Shown: positions 26,634 through 39,159, counted from the stretch's first letter. The stretch is 64,000 nt of DNA from Aplysia californica (GCF_000002075.1 NW_004797329.1:220357-284356); one strand, 5' to 3'. Notes: generated by a model from the letters alone, not told the origin. Program-made: numbers and translations.

Positions 26634-29600
26634 TCAGCTCCGAAGAGCCTCAAGGCGAGCTTTCATGTCATCCATATCCTCATCATCTACATCGTCCTCC
26701 AGAGCAACAGCTGCAGCAGCCCCGCGACTCCGAGACGGGCCGGCCTTAGCGCCCTCTGGCTCTGTCGCCGGAAGAGATTCATCCACAGCCTCTGGTGCTT
26801 TCCCGAGCTCTCCTGCCAGAGTAGAAATTTGTAGGAAATGTTTATTATATTGGGAAATTTTAAGAAATAATATTTCTATTGGAGCCACATGTAGCTTTAA
26901 TAACTAGCCCATCTCATCCTCCAACATATCATCTGAAACACCTGTTTGTCAGGAAAGAACCTGAAGACTTAGTTTCGCTTTCCCAGTTCTGCAACTTTCA
27001 CAATTAGTCCAGTTTTGTCTCTGTGCTCCATAACAGTAAACTAGAGTATATATTATAAACAATAATAGATATTCTGAAGACAAGACATAAGAACACCAGT
27101 GGATTTCAATTAAAAGGCTATATACTTCTAGACCTATTTTATTCGTTGAACCTACATGAATGTGATGTGTTGAGACATAGTTTGACTCATTTTGTCATAT
27201 ATTCAGCATTCAGTGGGCCCAAATTCGTTTCTGTGACATTGACGTTAAGAGGCTAAAACAAGGCATGCTAAAATTTATAATCAGATGATAAATTTTTAAT
27301 CCGACAATGCATTGGTTGCATTGCACTAATATTTTTAAATTTTATCTTTCCCATTCATACCCACTCTACATACCCAAAATCACTAAAATTTGAGTTAATT
27401 TGGTTATATCTCAGTCCTTAGCTGACATGAAATTAACTGTTTTATGTATTAGAAAAAAAACCATCTGAATGTCTATCTTTTTAAACATTTGCTGTTATTG
27501 TGTTGTACACTGAGCACACAGCTCCATTCTTGTCTGTAAACATGGGCTCCTGGAGACTGACAATCTTTAATAATTATTATGTTCCTTACAATTTATAATA
27601 TAAATTTCAGGGTTCAAGGAAGGAGGGGGGGGGGGGGGGGGAGTATTTGTGCTACATATAGCCACAATAAGCTTAAAGGTTATTGAGGCTCCCTAAATGT
27701 AGCCTACTGTAAACAATAGTGAGATTACAAAATCAGGAGTGGAAAAGCAAAACAATAATTCAGATAAAATGATAAAAAATTGAAAGACTCCAAAAAATAG
27801 CTCTTGAAACAGAAAAAAAATGCTCAGATTTGATGGTAAGCAATTGCTAGACCATAAAAATGGCAGTGGATAGTCATTGACTAACAGAAATACCGGGTAC
27901 TGACCTGCAGTGAGATCAAACAAGACTTTGTCAACCTCCTCGTCTGCCTCCTCATCCAACTCATCATCATCCAGGGTTTCCATAGTGTCTTCTAACATCT
28001 CCTCAATGATTCCAGCCTGATAAGAAACACAAACATTCCACAATAATCACAACCAGATCTTCTTTCTTAAATAAAGAAGGGCAACAAAATGTGTCCATAA
28101 ATGGACTGTTAATTTCGCTACAACCTCATGCACTTCAGCCACATGCCACAGTGACTGAAGTATATATACTAAAATAAAACAACTGGTACTCATTCATGAA
28201 TACTATTGTTACCCGTATATTGTCTATTATGTCCGAAATGCCAAGCACAAACCAAAACAGCGCTTTGGACTGTTCAGACAAATTGTCAAGCCTGAGAACA
28301 AAGGAAGCAAGATGCAAGTGACAAAATCAATCTCTTCTAATAAGCAAAATGAACCCACAAATGAGGCTCAAAGAAGTGGACACTTACTCAACAACACATA
28401 GGGACTGAAAGATTTACATGGGTCAGTAGCTCACTACAACACTTTGACACCTGCATAGCATACCCCCCCCCCCCCCCCCAAATCAAAGCAATTGGTCCAC
28501 ATTTATTATAATAATGTACACCAAAGGCCAATGGCTCAATTAAAATGTTAATCTAAAACAATCTAACATTCCTTTAGTGAAAAGAATAACATATCAAGGG
28601 CTAGAAAGGCCCCAAAGATATCATTATTATCATCGCTACTAAGGAGACCAAAGTCCTTCCCAACATTTCAATCTGAATTTTGCTATCTTGAAAGTCACTC
28701 AATGTGATGTGATAAAGTCTCATGGCTGATTTTTATTTGCTTGAAAGTATCCATATAAAATCAATAATATGCATTTTATTCTTAAAAATATAACAACATA
28801 CAGGATTAATAGACCACAAAGATATTAAATCTTTTTTTAACAGCTCTCACATTATTTTGTGACCCTTGAATAAGAACTGTGATCAAATGAAAGGAAAGAG
28901 TGTAGGATAGTACATTCCCAAAATTCAGAAAATAAAGTACAAAATTACTATCTAACTTACAGCAACAGGAGAAAGTAATCTGTCCATTATACATTTTTAC
29001 TCAATATCATCCAAAGCCTAACATGTACCCACATTCTATTTTAGAACGAAAGACTGACATACTTTCATCATTTCTTTTGACATATCCCTCATTGTTGCTT
29101 GAATTTCAGGAAGTTTGATCAGCTGTTGCATGCTTTGCATGACCTCTGTGCTCTTAGCCAGAGCTCCAGCAATGCGTAGAGTTGCTGCAAACAGAAACAT
29201 CTTTTAGCATTTTCATTCACACTTTAGATATTAATATTAGCGAACCTATGTCTTCTTATAAGAGTAACAAACAGCTTACAGTCATAAAAAGGTCACGATA
29301 AAGGCAAAATCCAACATGGTGGGGTTTCAAAGTTCTTTTTTCCCCCTTTTTTTTAAAACACAGACGAGGCTGTGGCATATCTGCACCCCAATTTAATAAT
29401 AATACTAGAAAGCATTTGTATAGCGCAAAATCCCCCACTCAACAGGAAGCTCTACGCGCTTCACAAAACATACTATTACCCCAGCAGACCTGAGAGCATT
29501 TAAACAACCTCAACTCTCTAGGAAGCATATAGTGCAAGCCGCCATTTATAGGCACTAAAACACTAACATACTGACAAGATCTTTCGCTGTCTATGGCTGG

Positions 29601-32600
29601 GTACCCATTCCCACCAGGGTGAAGTGAGGAAAATTCGTGCAAAGTGCCTTTCCCAAGGACATAACGTCGGGACAGCGGCTCGAACCCCAAACCGGCAACC
29701 TCACGATTAAGAGCCCGGCACTGAACAATGGAGTATTTACAACCTGTTACTTGTCCAAGCGAACACTTCCATTGATTGACACATTGTACACCATAGCATA
29801 AAACAAGGCAGCATAACCAGTGTAATCTTGGAGGACAAAGTAAAAGAAGAGCCAGCTCTACCTTGGACTTGTCCAATAGTACACCCAGGCAGTAAGTTTG
29901 GCAGTCAATTTAGAAGAATATAATTTATAACACTAGCATGAACAGACACTTTCCACTTGAAACAAAACAACACATTCTTTTTTTTCTCTCTTTTTTTCAA
30001 AAATAAAACCATACAACAACAGCACTAAATAAAAAAATAAAAAAATGAATATAAAAGCTATTTTAAGAGCAAAGCCTGCTCATTGGTAATAGAAAATAGT
30101 AAACGTAACAAAACGTTAAAGGAATGATGTTTACATACACACTGAAAACTCCAGCTCTAATTGTAATACTTGAATTCAAACAGTGAAGCTGGAAATCAAA
30201 CAGAAAACTCTTGAAATGTTAATGAACTAAGATGTATGTATTCATTTTCAACTCCTTGGTTGCACAGTGGGTGTACCTGGTAAACCCTTAAAAACAAGTT
30301 TAGTGTTTTGCCTTGCTCATATCTTCACTTCTATAAAAATTTGAAAGACAGGTATCTATTTTTAGACAGCTTTGGATGGGAATCACGTTATTGCATCTAA
30401 GACAAAGAGAGGTGTGTACAGGTGAAAGCAAAAGTGACAGGCATCTTCTCATGTACTGCATGGAGCAGTCTTACTGGCTTGACTAAAAGGAGTGTTTTTA
30501 AGAGGACAATGTCTACCTCAAAGGATGTAGGTGTCATAACTTTGCTGTGATATTGTTTACTTGGATATATGACACCTGAGTGCCACTTGGAGAGAAAGAT
30601 GTGAAAAAAATTCAATCCCACTAAGCATGTTAAATTATTTTACAGAATAATATTTAACTGCAAAATATCTACCATTGGATAGTATGTTGATTTCTCTCTT
30701 TATTTCATATACCTTTGCTATATCTCCGGTTATAGTAAGCCAGCTATCACCCTTCAAACAACAACCCTGCCATGCACAACATTGGGAGAACTTTTCTTAG
30801 CACACAGACTGGACTTATGGATAGCAGTCAAGGGGATGAGTCACAGTACAGCTTGAATAGAATACACAAAAATATAGAGGCATAGAATTTAAAAGAAAGC
30901 TTCAGATTATTAAATTTAAATTATTATTTCATATACTATAATTCTGAAACAGGTACATCTTAACTAACTAGTAACAAGACAATAGAAATGAAAACAAAAA
31001 CCCATACCCAATTGATGTTTCATGCCCATTTGAACAGAGTTCAAGTGCGCTTTGGACGCATACAGCTTGTTGACTTGCTTATCTGCTTTGATGATTTCTT
31101 TGGCCAAGATTCTGCAAGCATCCTTTTCTCCTTTCTTAGCCGACTCCTTCAACAATCTTTTCGTCTTCTCCTCCTCCCTTTGGATACCTGCAGTTAAAAG
31201 AGAAATTTGTGTTAATAAATTTTGTAAGAGTAAGACTGTACTAAATAAAATAATGTACAACAAACACAAGCAATATATTGATATACTTAGAAATGCAAAC
31301 TTCACAGACAAGGGGCATACTAAAATAAAAGAACAACCCAAGATAACAGACTGACAAGATGTGCAGATCACAAAACAAAAATTTGCTTCTTTTGTGTCCG
31401 ACGTATATTTTTATATATAATGAGAAAGTGTACATAATAATAGCTCGTATGTCAATGTCTGACAATGACCAATACATCCGAAGAGGAGAATATTACCAGA
31501 GCTAAATAGATGAATTTGAAGAATTAAAGGTTACAATGGGTTGTGGCTTCTCCTGAGACTGATGAGACAAATTCTGGCAGAGAAAAGTTTACCACATTTT
31601 GAACATTTAAAGGCTCCACTTCCACTCGTGGATGTGCGCAGCTTGCGGGCTTCTTTCTTGTTTTCAGCATTTCTTATTCGTAAAGCCTCACATGATTTGC
31701 TGCCTGCAGTGACTGCTGCTCTCCAGCCGGGTCAAGGGTCAGGAGCAAGGCTCTCCCATGTCGAAAGATTTACGTTGAAGTCCTTCAGGGACATTTTTAG
31801 GGTGTCCTTGTAGCGCTTTTTTGGTGTGCCAACCTTACGCTTCCCTGAGGACAGCTCTTTGGACTCTTAAATCAGGCATTTTTACGACATGGTCAGCCAA
31901 ACAAAGTTGACTCCTTTTGAGCTTAGGTAGTTTCTAACTGCCAGTAAAGGTTTTACTGCGCTCGCAACTGCATAAGGTCATATATGAGCGCCAGAAGATT
32001 AGAGGTGTTACAAGAGAGTAATAAGCAAAAAAAAGCAGGAGAGATATGGACAATAGATGTTTGATAGGAAAGAAGAAGCAAACCACACCAGAGCACCTGC
32101 CAACCACCCACCAGTAAAGTCTGTGTAACAAATCACAAAAAAAGGATAAAAAAGTACTGCACACAATCTTCACGTACACATAAGCACAGTTTACGACACA
32201 CATAGAGTTTGTTATAGAGAATTCAAACCTCGAATCTGGCGCTCAATGTTATTGCCTTCCTTTCTAAGTTTGTGGGTCCACTCGTTAACCTGAAAAAAGG
32301 AAAGAATAATTTATTAATACTTTGATTAGAAATTTTTTTTTACAGCTTTGTTTGGCATACTTTATTGTCTTCTGTCTTCCTATCTCAAGTGTTGTTTGAG
32401 AGTCAAATTCTGCCAAATTCTTGCCCCTCTCTTTTGCTATATATATAGCACACATGGAAGTAGCTCATATTCAACTTGTGTGTGTGTCCTTTGTAAAAGA
32501 GCATTGGCCTTTTTGTTTGGTTTTGGTGTTTGGTTCTGTGCTACATAATAAACAAACTGAAACAAAAATCCTACCTAGCTATTCTTGTTTTAATCCAGTT

Positions 32601-35600
32601 GACAAACATGGCTGCAAATAAGGCTTATTTATGGCCATACATAAGTCAGGAGTCTGCAATTAGGACCAGTGACTGGCTGCACCTAGGGCAACTGGCTCCA
32701 TAGTATGACTACATAAAATCTATGGCCAGACTTTGTCCTTAATGTGGCTTTTTTCTTTGCTGAACTCAAATGTTTAATCAGAATTATAATGTGCAAAAGC
32801 TAAGCTTGTATCATGGGACACTATTTCTCATCCCTTTAAAATGGTTCTGTACTAAGTAACTCTAAAGCCTACCAGTAATGTAAAAAAAAAAATGCAAGGG
32901 GGAACATGGGAAGTAGCCGTTTGTACAGGTTTATACAGGAGGCCGTTAAGGCAGGTTTAACTGTATTTCCCTTTTTGAAAGACATTTTTGTTGTTTTAAA
33001 AATTTGAAGTTCGTTTATTTAAGGTTATTTTAATGGAATAGTTGGCTTGAACCATCTTCATCAGTCACAAATAAATTAATAAAAGTATAACACATCCAGG
33101 GTCAGGACTTTTAACGAATAGTTAATAGCTAGAAGTAGTAGTAGAAATAAAAGTAAAAAGTTTAGAATCCAATTCTCGTTTTAACTTTTAATCTGCTGGC
33201 ATCAGAAGATGTGACTCTTATCCATTGTTGAGACTAACTTCTTCATACGGTCAGCATTCCTCACAGGGTGCCAGGGTCACTTAGTGGTCAGCACTCGACC
33301 GTGGAAGGTCATGGAAATGTGTGTTTATTGCTGTGATTACCATGGGGGTGTGTTAATTCATGACAATGAAAAAAATGCCGAAACTTTTATAGCTTACACG
33401 ACACAAGCTGTCCATAAAATAAGTGTAACAAATACATGCATGAATAGAAGAACAGACCCCTCTCATAAGTTGAGAGTAGTTACACCCACTCAAATATTAC
33501 CCTTCCAGACAGTTTTTATTTTTAAAATTATCTAGGGTTCGAAAAGTCAATTTCTGAATGACATCATAAAATTGCCCTCTATTTTTTCCTTCTAGATGCA
33601 CAAGGGTTTTCAAAACCATCAAATATAATTATTTTCATCAGGAAATTATGTACAATAGGTTTATAAACAAGCTCATTTGAAAGATTTTTTATTGAAAAAT
33701 GATAGTTTTTTGGGTTGTTTTTAAAAAAATGTAGAATTGGGGTCTTAGGAAGATGGGGGGTGCTCCATGCTTCCTCGCCCCTCTTCATGAGAGTCCATTT
33801 CAGTTTTGTTTCCCAGGAATATTCTTTCGAGTTCCTCATGTGTCTTAAGTGGTTCAAATCTTTCAATTAATATAAAATCATTTGGACAAACACATCTTGG
33901 GTACCATCTTTACGTATTTCAAATGAAGACAAATGCCTCTGTTTTGAACCAGTGCAGACAGTTCTAGAAGTAGGCAACAAACGCACACAAACACAAACAG
34001 ACTGACGCACACACACTTTGGCTGTGGAAACACAGGACCTGCTGATTGCTTGGCGCGCATAGACTGATAAACTAAACAGGGCCGTGCTGATTCGACACCC
34101 ATTGGTTGGAAATTTAGATATATATATATTATACTGAGCTAATCTGCGGGCATAGAATTTGGCACCCACCCAAAATTTGAACAGTCAAAAAAGTACTCAA
34201 AGCAACACACCAGGCAGGCTCCATATTCGCTGACTTCCTTTCGTTCTACAATGCCAATGCGACATGAAAGCCCTTTCTATGTCGTAGTCTATCACTGTTT
34301 CACTATTTACTATAAGCCTAACGGCTACTAACGGCAATTTAAATGACATTATCACTCTATGACAACTATTAGCTTCATGGGGTGAAATCTTAACTAGTTA
34401 ATTAGGGGGTGCCCACTAGCGCGAGCGATCGGGTTGTTTTCTGGTGGTATCAGTGCACACTACAACCTCGCCACGATTGTATCCGACGACCTGGAAGTTA
34501 AAGTACTTAAAGAAACCTTTAACCTCAATGGCTTCCACGGCTCCTTTCTGCAGTTCCCTGTTGCAGTGCTGCAGCAGCCTGGAATCCCATAAACATGGGT
34601 TACAATAATTACTTTGATAACTTTCTATATCAAAGATCGTTCATAACAAGATAGTTCACTCGGCCAAAAAAGTGTCTGCGGAAGTCCACGCATTGGTTCA
34701 GACGGTGCGGCAGTCTTTACTTTGAAGCTCTCTTTCGTTTCTCCACAAGAAGAATAGGAGTAGCACAGTTTGTTAGATTCGCTTTTATTGTTTTTTACAC
34801 AAGCAGGGTAACTCTGCTCTCCAAGTCCGCACTTTTTCGAAGAGGGCGCCACCGGATTTTGAATGTCAACATCGACACGTGACTCAGCCTTGCTGTGACA
34901 GGCTGCAAACCACCCGATCGCGCGACTCGCAGGCCTGAAAAAGCTTTTGTTTTTACAGGTCACCGACCGAGTTGATCGGTTTGTGCCATGATGGCCACTT
35001 TGCGCCCTCAATTTGGCTAGTCCCGACAATCAAATTGACCCGACCCGACCCGATCGCGCTAGTGGGGACCTCCTGTAAGCTGCAGTTTGCAAGGATTGAG
35101 TCAACTTTCAAAGCAGTGAGATTTCTGCACTGACTCTGGTGCTTTTGTGCTATTGTAATCCGCTCTAGACTCTAGTTGTGTTTTTTTGTAGTAGCAGCTC
35201 TACAGTAACTTTACCCAAGGAAGAGAAGGAGGGTATGAAATACAAGTGGATAGCTAGAAAACGACAACTAAACACTATTGGCCGATATCGTGATTCGAAA
35301 AATGGTCATGATTTTGCATAGCGCGCGGTTTGCACTGGCAGTTTCCAAGCTCCTTCCCCTTATAGTTTTACTCCATTTACAGCTCAGCATACTATTGAGT
35401 CAAATCTCTTGTACACGTGCTTAATTTTTTGTGCTTACAAAACTTTTTAAAAAGAAACGATCCGGATCGAAACAGTCGATCATTTATTGCACTGGGCCAG
35501 CTCTATTCGGACTCGAGTCCGAATATGGGTTTTATCTATTCGGACTCAGGTCCGGAAAAAATGTATTATTCAGACTCTGCTTCTAATGAGTATGTGGTGA

Positions 35601-36949
35601 GTGTAAGGAGGTTAGGCCTACATTTAATGTAACTGTCATCAGGTCATTTTTTACGTAAAACCAAAATAAGAACTAGAACTACCTACTAGGACTGTGTAAT
35701 TGTGTCAAAAGTTAAAAGACTGCACTCTCACTGCCCAATGACAGTATCTAAGTACACGGTAACCGACAACTCAGGATCTTTTCACCACCACTACATGACT
35801 ACAGCATTACCATTACTTTCACCACCATTTGTCTTTCCACCTGTTTTAATTTCATTTTGTTGTGTTATATATTGTTTCTGTAATTAATGTTTTATTTTAA
35901 ATCACATCACACAAATTTGACAGCCGTGGCCTCTTCCAAACACCTCTTCCCCCAGCAAGCCGAGAGTGCCTGATTGCTACACACAATCTCACTGGTTGAC
36001 ATAAATACTTTGCCCCCAGCAACGTCAACTCAATTTGGTTGTTCTACTAATGACACAGGGAGGGCCTGTTAGAAATAAAAAAATTTGTCATAAAAATGCT
36101 GGAAATATTTAGAATCTAGGATGAACAAGGGTCGGAAGTCAGAACGGATGTCATGCTGCACAGTGCACTCAATTCAAAGTCCGAATATTATTTTTGTCTA
36201 TTCGGGCTCGAGTCCGAATAGTCACTTCGTTTGTACTGCTTCGTTGAACTTTGTTTGAACTTGCTTTCTCCAAATTGACGTAAAAAGTCTTCTTCTTCTT
36301 CTCAGTTTACGTAGTGTACAGCATCAGAATCAATCTGGGTGGAAGAAGGGTGCTGCACAATCACAGACAACCAAACCGAAAAGTTCTGCAAGTTGCAAAG
36401 AAAATAATCCGAGTCGGCAGGCTGCTGCCATACTGGCCGTACGGTCGTGTTGCCACCATGACTGACAGTGACAAAGTGGGAATCCCTCAATGACGTCAAA
36501 CAAGACGGCTGTTACTATAAATATCGGCCAATGGCGTTTAGTGTCGTTCTTTAGCTAGATCTAGATTCTAGATTAGATCTAGATCTAGTCTATCCGTTGT
36601 CGTTTGTGTATGAAACTGAAATGGAAAACTTAGCCCATTACTACACTTTACAGACTACTGGCATTACTGTACTGTATTACAAGTTTGGGAGGAGTCCCGT
36701 AGAGGGCCGGCACTTACCCTGACAAGGTCCACTGGGCAAATTATACAAGAGTTAGAGGTAGGGTTAGGGTCAGGGTTAGGGTTACGGTACACCCCGTTCA
36801 AAATATCCCTTCTTTTATGTGTTGTTATTGTTGGTCGGCCGGCCCTCTGACTCTGAGGAACTCCGCCTTCCGGCTATACTTGGCTTTGGATCTTCTAGCC
36901 TTACCATTTCCTTTGGTGATGCTTGCTGTGTTTTCCCAAAAAGTCCCAT
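26634..36949 (-). CDS. CHMP3: CHMP3 (VPS24), ESCRT-III subunit; complete, 6 coding exons
   Basis: Coding exons in gene order: 36905-36949, 32229-32289, 31008-31187, 29063-29184, 27905-28016, 26634-26812. All junctions are GT-AG and in phase, giving 232 residues. CHMP3 is a cytosolic ESCRT-III protein that polymerises with CHMP2/CHMP4 on endosomal and other membranes and recruits VPS4. Seen: N-terminus MGLFGKTQQASPKEM followed by VNEWTHKLRKE, as in human CHMP3; a basic helical hairpin (residues about 16-95) with KLYASKAHLNSVQMGMK; the KAGIIEEMLEDTMETLDDDE segment (about 136-156); an acidic linker; and a C-terminal MIT-interacting motif ending DMKARLEALRS. The start codon has G at -3 and +4. 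A pyrimidine-rich AG about 35 nt upstream of the ATG could be the acceptor of a non-coding 5' exon (inference). The 3' UTR end was not located. The family is unambiguous. Confidence 0.96.
29395..29725 (-). repeat. tRNA-derived SINE, family H, full length, CHMP3 intron 3
   Basis: The minus-strand head CGTGAGGTTGCCGGTTTGGG with GGTTCGAGCC (B box) is followed by GGGAAAGGCACTTTGCACG and GGGTACCCAGCCATAGACAG, ending GCGCTATACAAATGCTTTC and a TATTATTATT tail. Such tails are typical of SINEs mobilised by RTE-type LINEs (family knowledge). Confidence 0.82.
31530..31915 (-). pseudogene. LINE ORF2 3' relic with C-terminal zinc finger
   Basis: On the minus strand, in shifting frames, it encodes QLCLADHVVKMPDLRVQ, then KRKVGTPKKRYKDTLKMSLK, WESLAPDP, WRAAVTAGS and finally FKCSKCGKLFSARICLIS. 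This order matches the C-terminus of a common group of invertebrate non-LTR retrotransposon ORF2 proteins, which end in a CxxC zinc finger. It is broken by at least one frameshift and one stop. It lies in CHMP3 intron 2, sense orientation. Confidence 0.8.
31943..32112 (-). repeat. Family A short interspersed repeat in CHMP3 intron 2
   Basis: A full-length copy with a family B-like 3' end (GCGCTCGCAACTGCATAAGG), beside a LINE relic. It lies about 115 bp downstream of the CHMP3 exon 2 donor side boundary, in sense orientation. Confidence 0.78.
32880..32972. repeat. Family D repeat, CHMP3 intron 1
   Basis: AAAATGCAAGGGGGAACATG, then CCGTTTGTACAGGTTTATAC, ending GGTTTAACTGTATT. It shares order and wording with the other D copies. 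Confidence 0.6.
33725..33815 (-). repeat. Family E repeat, copy 1
   Basis: The minus strand has CTGAAATGGACTCTCATGAA, GAGGAAGCATGGAGCACC and CTTCCTAAGACCCCAATTCT. The plus-strand copy at 54,695-54,767 is about 85% alike. In one frame both read LK-TLMKR-EEAWS-P. Confidence 0.65.
34405..35073. mobile_element. TIR element of unknown superfamily in CHMP3 intron 1
   Basis: Left end GGGGGTGCCCACTAGCGCGA and right end, on the other strand, GGAGGTCCCCACTAGCGCGA form a TIR of about 25 bp with small gaps. The ~670-bp interior is more GC-rich than its surroundings. On the minus strand it holds two reading frames without homology I recognise: 134 codons (34,625-35,029), and after an AG at about 34,593 a segment containing AVEAIEVKGFFKYFNFQVVG that stops inside the left TIR. 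It could be a small or degraded DNA transposon. Confidence 0.6.
35503..36221. mobile_element. Palindrome-ended inverted-repeat element in CHMP3 intron 1
   Basis: The left end holds the perfect 20-bp palindrome ATTCGGACTCGAGTCCGAAT (35,505-35,524) and a second half-palindrome 14 bp inward. The right end holds the same palindrome with one change (36,200-36,219) and a half-palindrome ATATTCGGACTT (opposite strand) inward. The ends therefore mirror each other over about 45 bp. No recognisable coding region inside. Confidence 0.55.
36552..36590. other. AGATCTAGA-rich cluster in CHMP3 intron 1
   Basis: TAGCTAGATCTAGATTCTAG followed by ATTAGATCTAGATCTAGTC, a highly palindromic 39-bp stretch about 320 bp downstream of the CHMP3 start exon. 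Confidence 0.65.
36751..36785 (+). repeat. Telomere-like (TTAGGG) repeat in CHMP3 intron 1
   Basis: GGTAGGGTTAGGGTCAGGGT followed by TAGGGTTACG. It begins 120 nt inside intron 1 from the exon 1 donor. Confidence 0.75.
36905..36949 (-). CDS. CHMP3: CHMP3 first coding exon (15 codons)
   Basis: This short exon encodes MGLFGKTQQASPKEM and ends at a GTAAGG donor in phase 0. Exon 2 continues with VNEWTHK. The residues match the membrane-inserting N-terminal amphipathic start of CHMP3 proteins. It is too short for an ORF scan and is separated from exon 2 by 4.6 kb of repeat-rich intron, so automated annotation could miss it. Confidence 0.94.
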
Positions 36950-37269
36950 CTCGAAGATACCAGCTTCCTGTTCCTATAGCTCTGGAAGAAAAATAGATCT
37001 AGACTCTAGTGCCCTGAACACAATGAGTCAGGTTTCGACTTTCATGCAAGATCCTTATTAGGCCTCCTAAAATTAGTCAACAGAACCGACTCAACGAGTC
37101 AACACAGTCGTCCGATGTAAACTTCCGGTTAGATCTCATATCTTTCCAAGGGAGAGTACTCAACCTATTCTAACTTCTAACAAAACATAGGCATGTCGGC
37201 TGGTGGCTGGCTGGCTGGCGAACACAGAATATGATCGAGAGTGCGCGCGCGCATAGATGATAACTGTTT

Positions 37270-37303
37270 ATAGATCTAGAATCTAGATCTAGATTGATCT
37301 AGT
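37270..37303. other. AGATCTAGA-rich cluster upstream of CHMP3
   Basis: TATAGATCTAGAATCTAGAT then CTAGATTGATCTAG, about 320 bp upstream of the CHMP3 start codon. A single AGATCTAGA-type word also occurs at 36,996-37,007 in the likely 5' UTR. Confidence 0.65.
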
Positions 37304-38250
37304 GCCTCTTTTGCGGGCACGACCGATTCCAAGGGGTGGGGTGTTAAATGTTGCACTTTTGACTAGATCTCACATTATTATATATATGCGCAAATTTTTT
37401 TTTCACAGAAAGAAAGAAAAAATTGTGCTCAGTTGGATACGTTTACAGAACCCTTGTTTGCCGCTGTAGGCAAAAGTGATCAAGAAAGATTATGTGGTAA
37501 AGCTGAGGAGAGACAGGGGCCCGGCTGACATGAAAGAAAAGAGGATCAACGTTTTGCATACAGTTGTTTTTCCCTGTCGGCAAAGAACTGCAATGAAGGA
37601 AAGGAGAAAAATTTAAGTAAGAGGAAAGATGGGGAGGAAAAAAAAAAGGGGGGGGGAGGAGGGGAGGGGGTGAAAAAAGAACAAAAGAATAACAAGAATT
37701 GATGGAAAGGTACTTGTAGATATTTGGTAGTCGGGAGAAAAAGAAGAAAAACGCACAGTGTTAGTACAAGCTTATCTCCCCCCCCCCCCCCCCCCCAAGA
37801 ATTCCCCCCTCCCCAACAAAAAACAAACTAACAAACAAACCCAGAACAATTAAGCAAAGATTGTGACGAAAGGTGCAGCAATGCGTAGGTAGGTATGTAG
37901 GCCTACGGGTACTGTACTGATAGTCTGGCTTTTATAATATACGCCCACCAACTCCAGTAACCGATTGGTTTTAAAATGATATAATAATGCCAGAAATGTA
38001 CGTCCTAGAGACTCGACGTTTGAATGCGTGGTCACTGGGGTGTATCTTTGAACAAGACATGATTGCCTTAACACTCGTACGCCTACCTTAAAAAAAAAAA
38101 AACGCACGCCCCCCAAAAAGTGCTGCACAGAAGCGACCACCATAATTTTATTATATGATGGCTTGATTGTAAGATTGTTGCACTTGTGTAGGCTAATATA
38201 GTGTATTTGGTATTCTTTAATGTGTGTTTCAATGTTGCACACTCACTCAC

Positions 38251-38273
38251 ACACACAGACACACAAACATATA

Positions 38274-38363
<90 letters not shown>

Positions 38364-38420
38364 CACATACACTGCACTGTACAGCATTGATTAATTTGAG
38401 GAAATTTGGGTTACAATGGT

Positions 38421-38489
<69 letters not shown>

Positions 38490-38512
38490 CACAGAAACAC
38501 ACACAAGCACGC
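38251..38512 (+). repeat. (CA)n tracts
   Basis: Two long CA arrays (about 38,276-38,370 and 38,424-38,495) separated by about 55 bp of unique sequence; the first includes a run of GCAC units. Confidence 0.95.
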
Positions 38513-39159
38513 GTGTGTTAGTTTCCCCAAAGTAATCAATGTTGTGTAAAGTGCAATTCATTTCATAGACCCACGCGTTTGTTTCGCATGGCCAGTCGCC
38601 ATACAGAGGTCCCCTGCTGGCGGCACATATTTTTCAGATTGGCGTTCACTCAAAAAAGTAAAATGTCCTAGCTGTTACAGCTTAGATTAGTCGAAGAAGA
38701 AAAGTTAAGGCAACTGGAATGACCGCCGTGACGTCATTATAGGTTAAGGGCCTACTCACTGTCGGCTGACTGCCGTTAAAACGCGGTAAACGTAAGTAAA
38801 GAGAATAACTTTTCCAATTTTTGCACACGGGTCTAAAAGTTGGATGACCAACAGAATCTTAAAGTCCTTTTTACCCACAGAATTCTGTGATTTTACCTTA
38901 TTCATAAAGGTCACCTCAACCTATTTCTTTATAGAGGTCGTGTCTTTGAACACGTCAATGTATCAGACAAGTAGACCTGTTCGAAAACTGGACTGATAGC
39001 CTAATGATAATGTTTGCACGTGACCCCCCCCCCCCCCCACACAAAATCACTAAATCAAACACATAAAATATCATGCATTAAGGGTTGCTTTACTTTCTTG
39101 AATGCTGATTCCCCTTTGCAGGATTCGCGTATCGTGCCTTTTTTTGGTTTGTTTTGTTA

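Noticed and set aside
33265-33310. tRNA-like stretch GGTCACTTAGTGGTCAGCAC
   Set aside because: Only an A-box-like segment is visible; no B box at the right spacing and no second copy in the window.
38083-38502. Open frames rich in Val-Cys or Thr-His across the CA arrays
   Set aside because: They are translations of (CA)n/(TG)n microsatellites.
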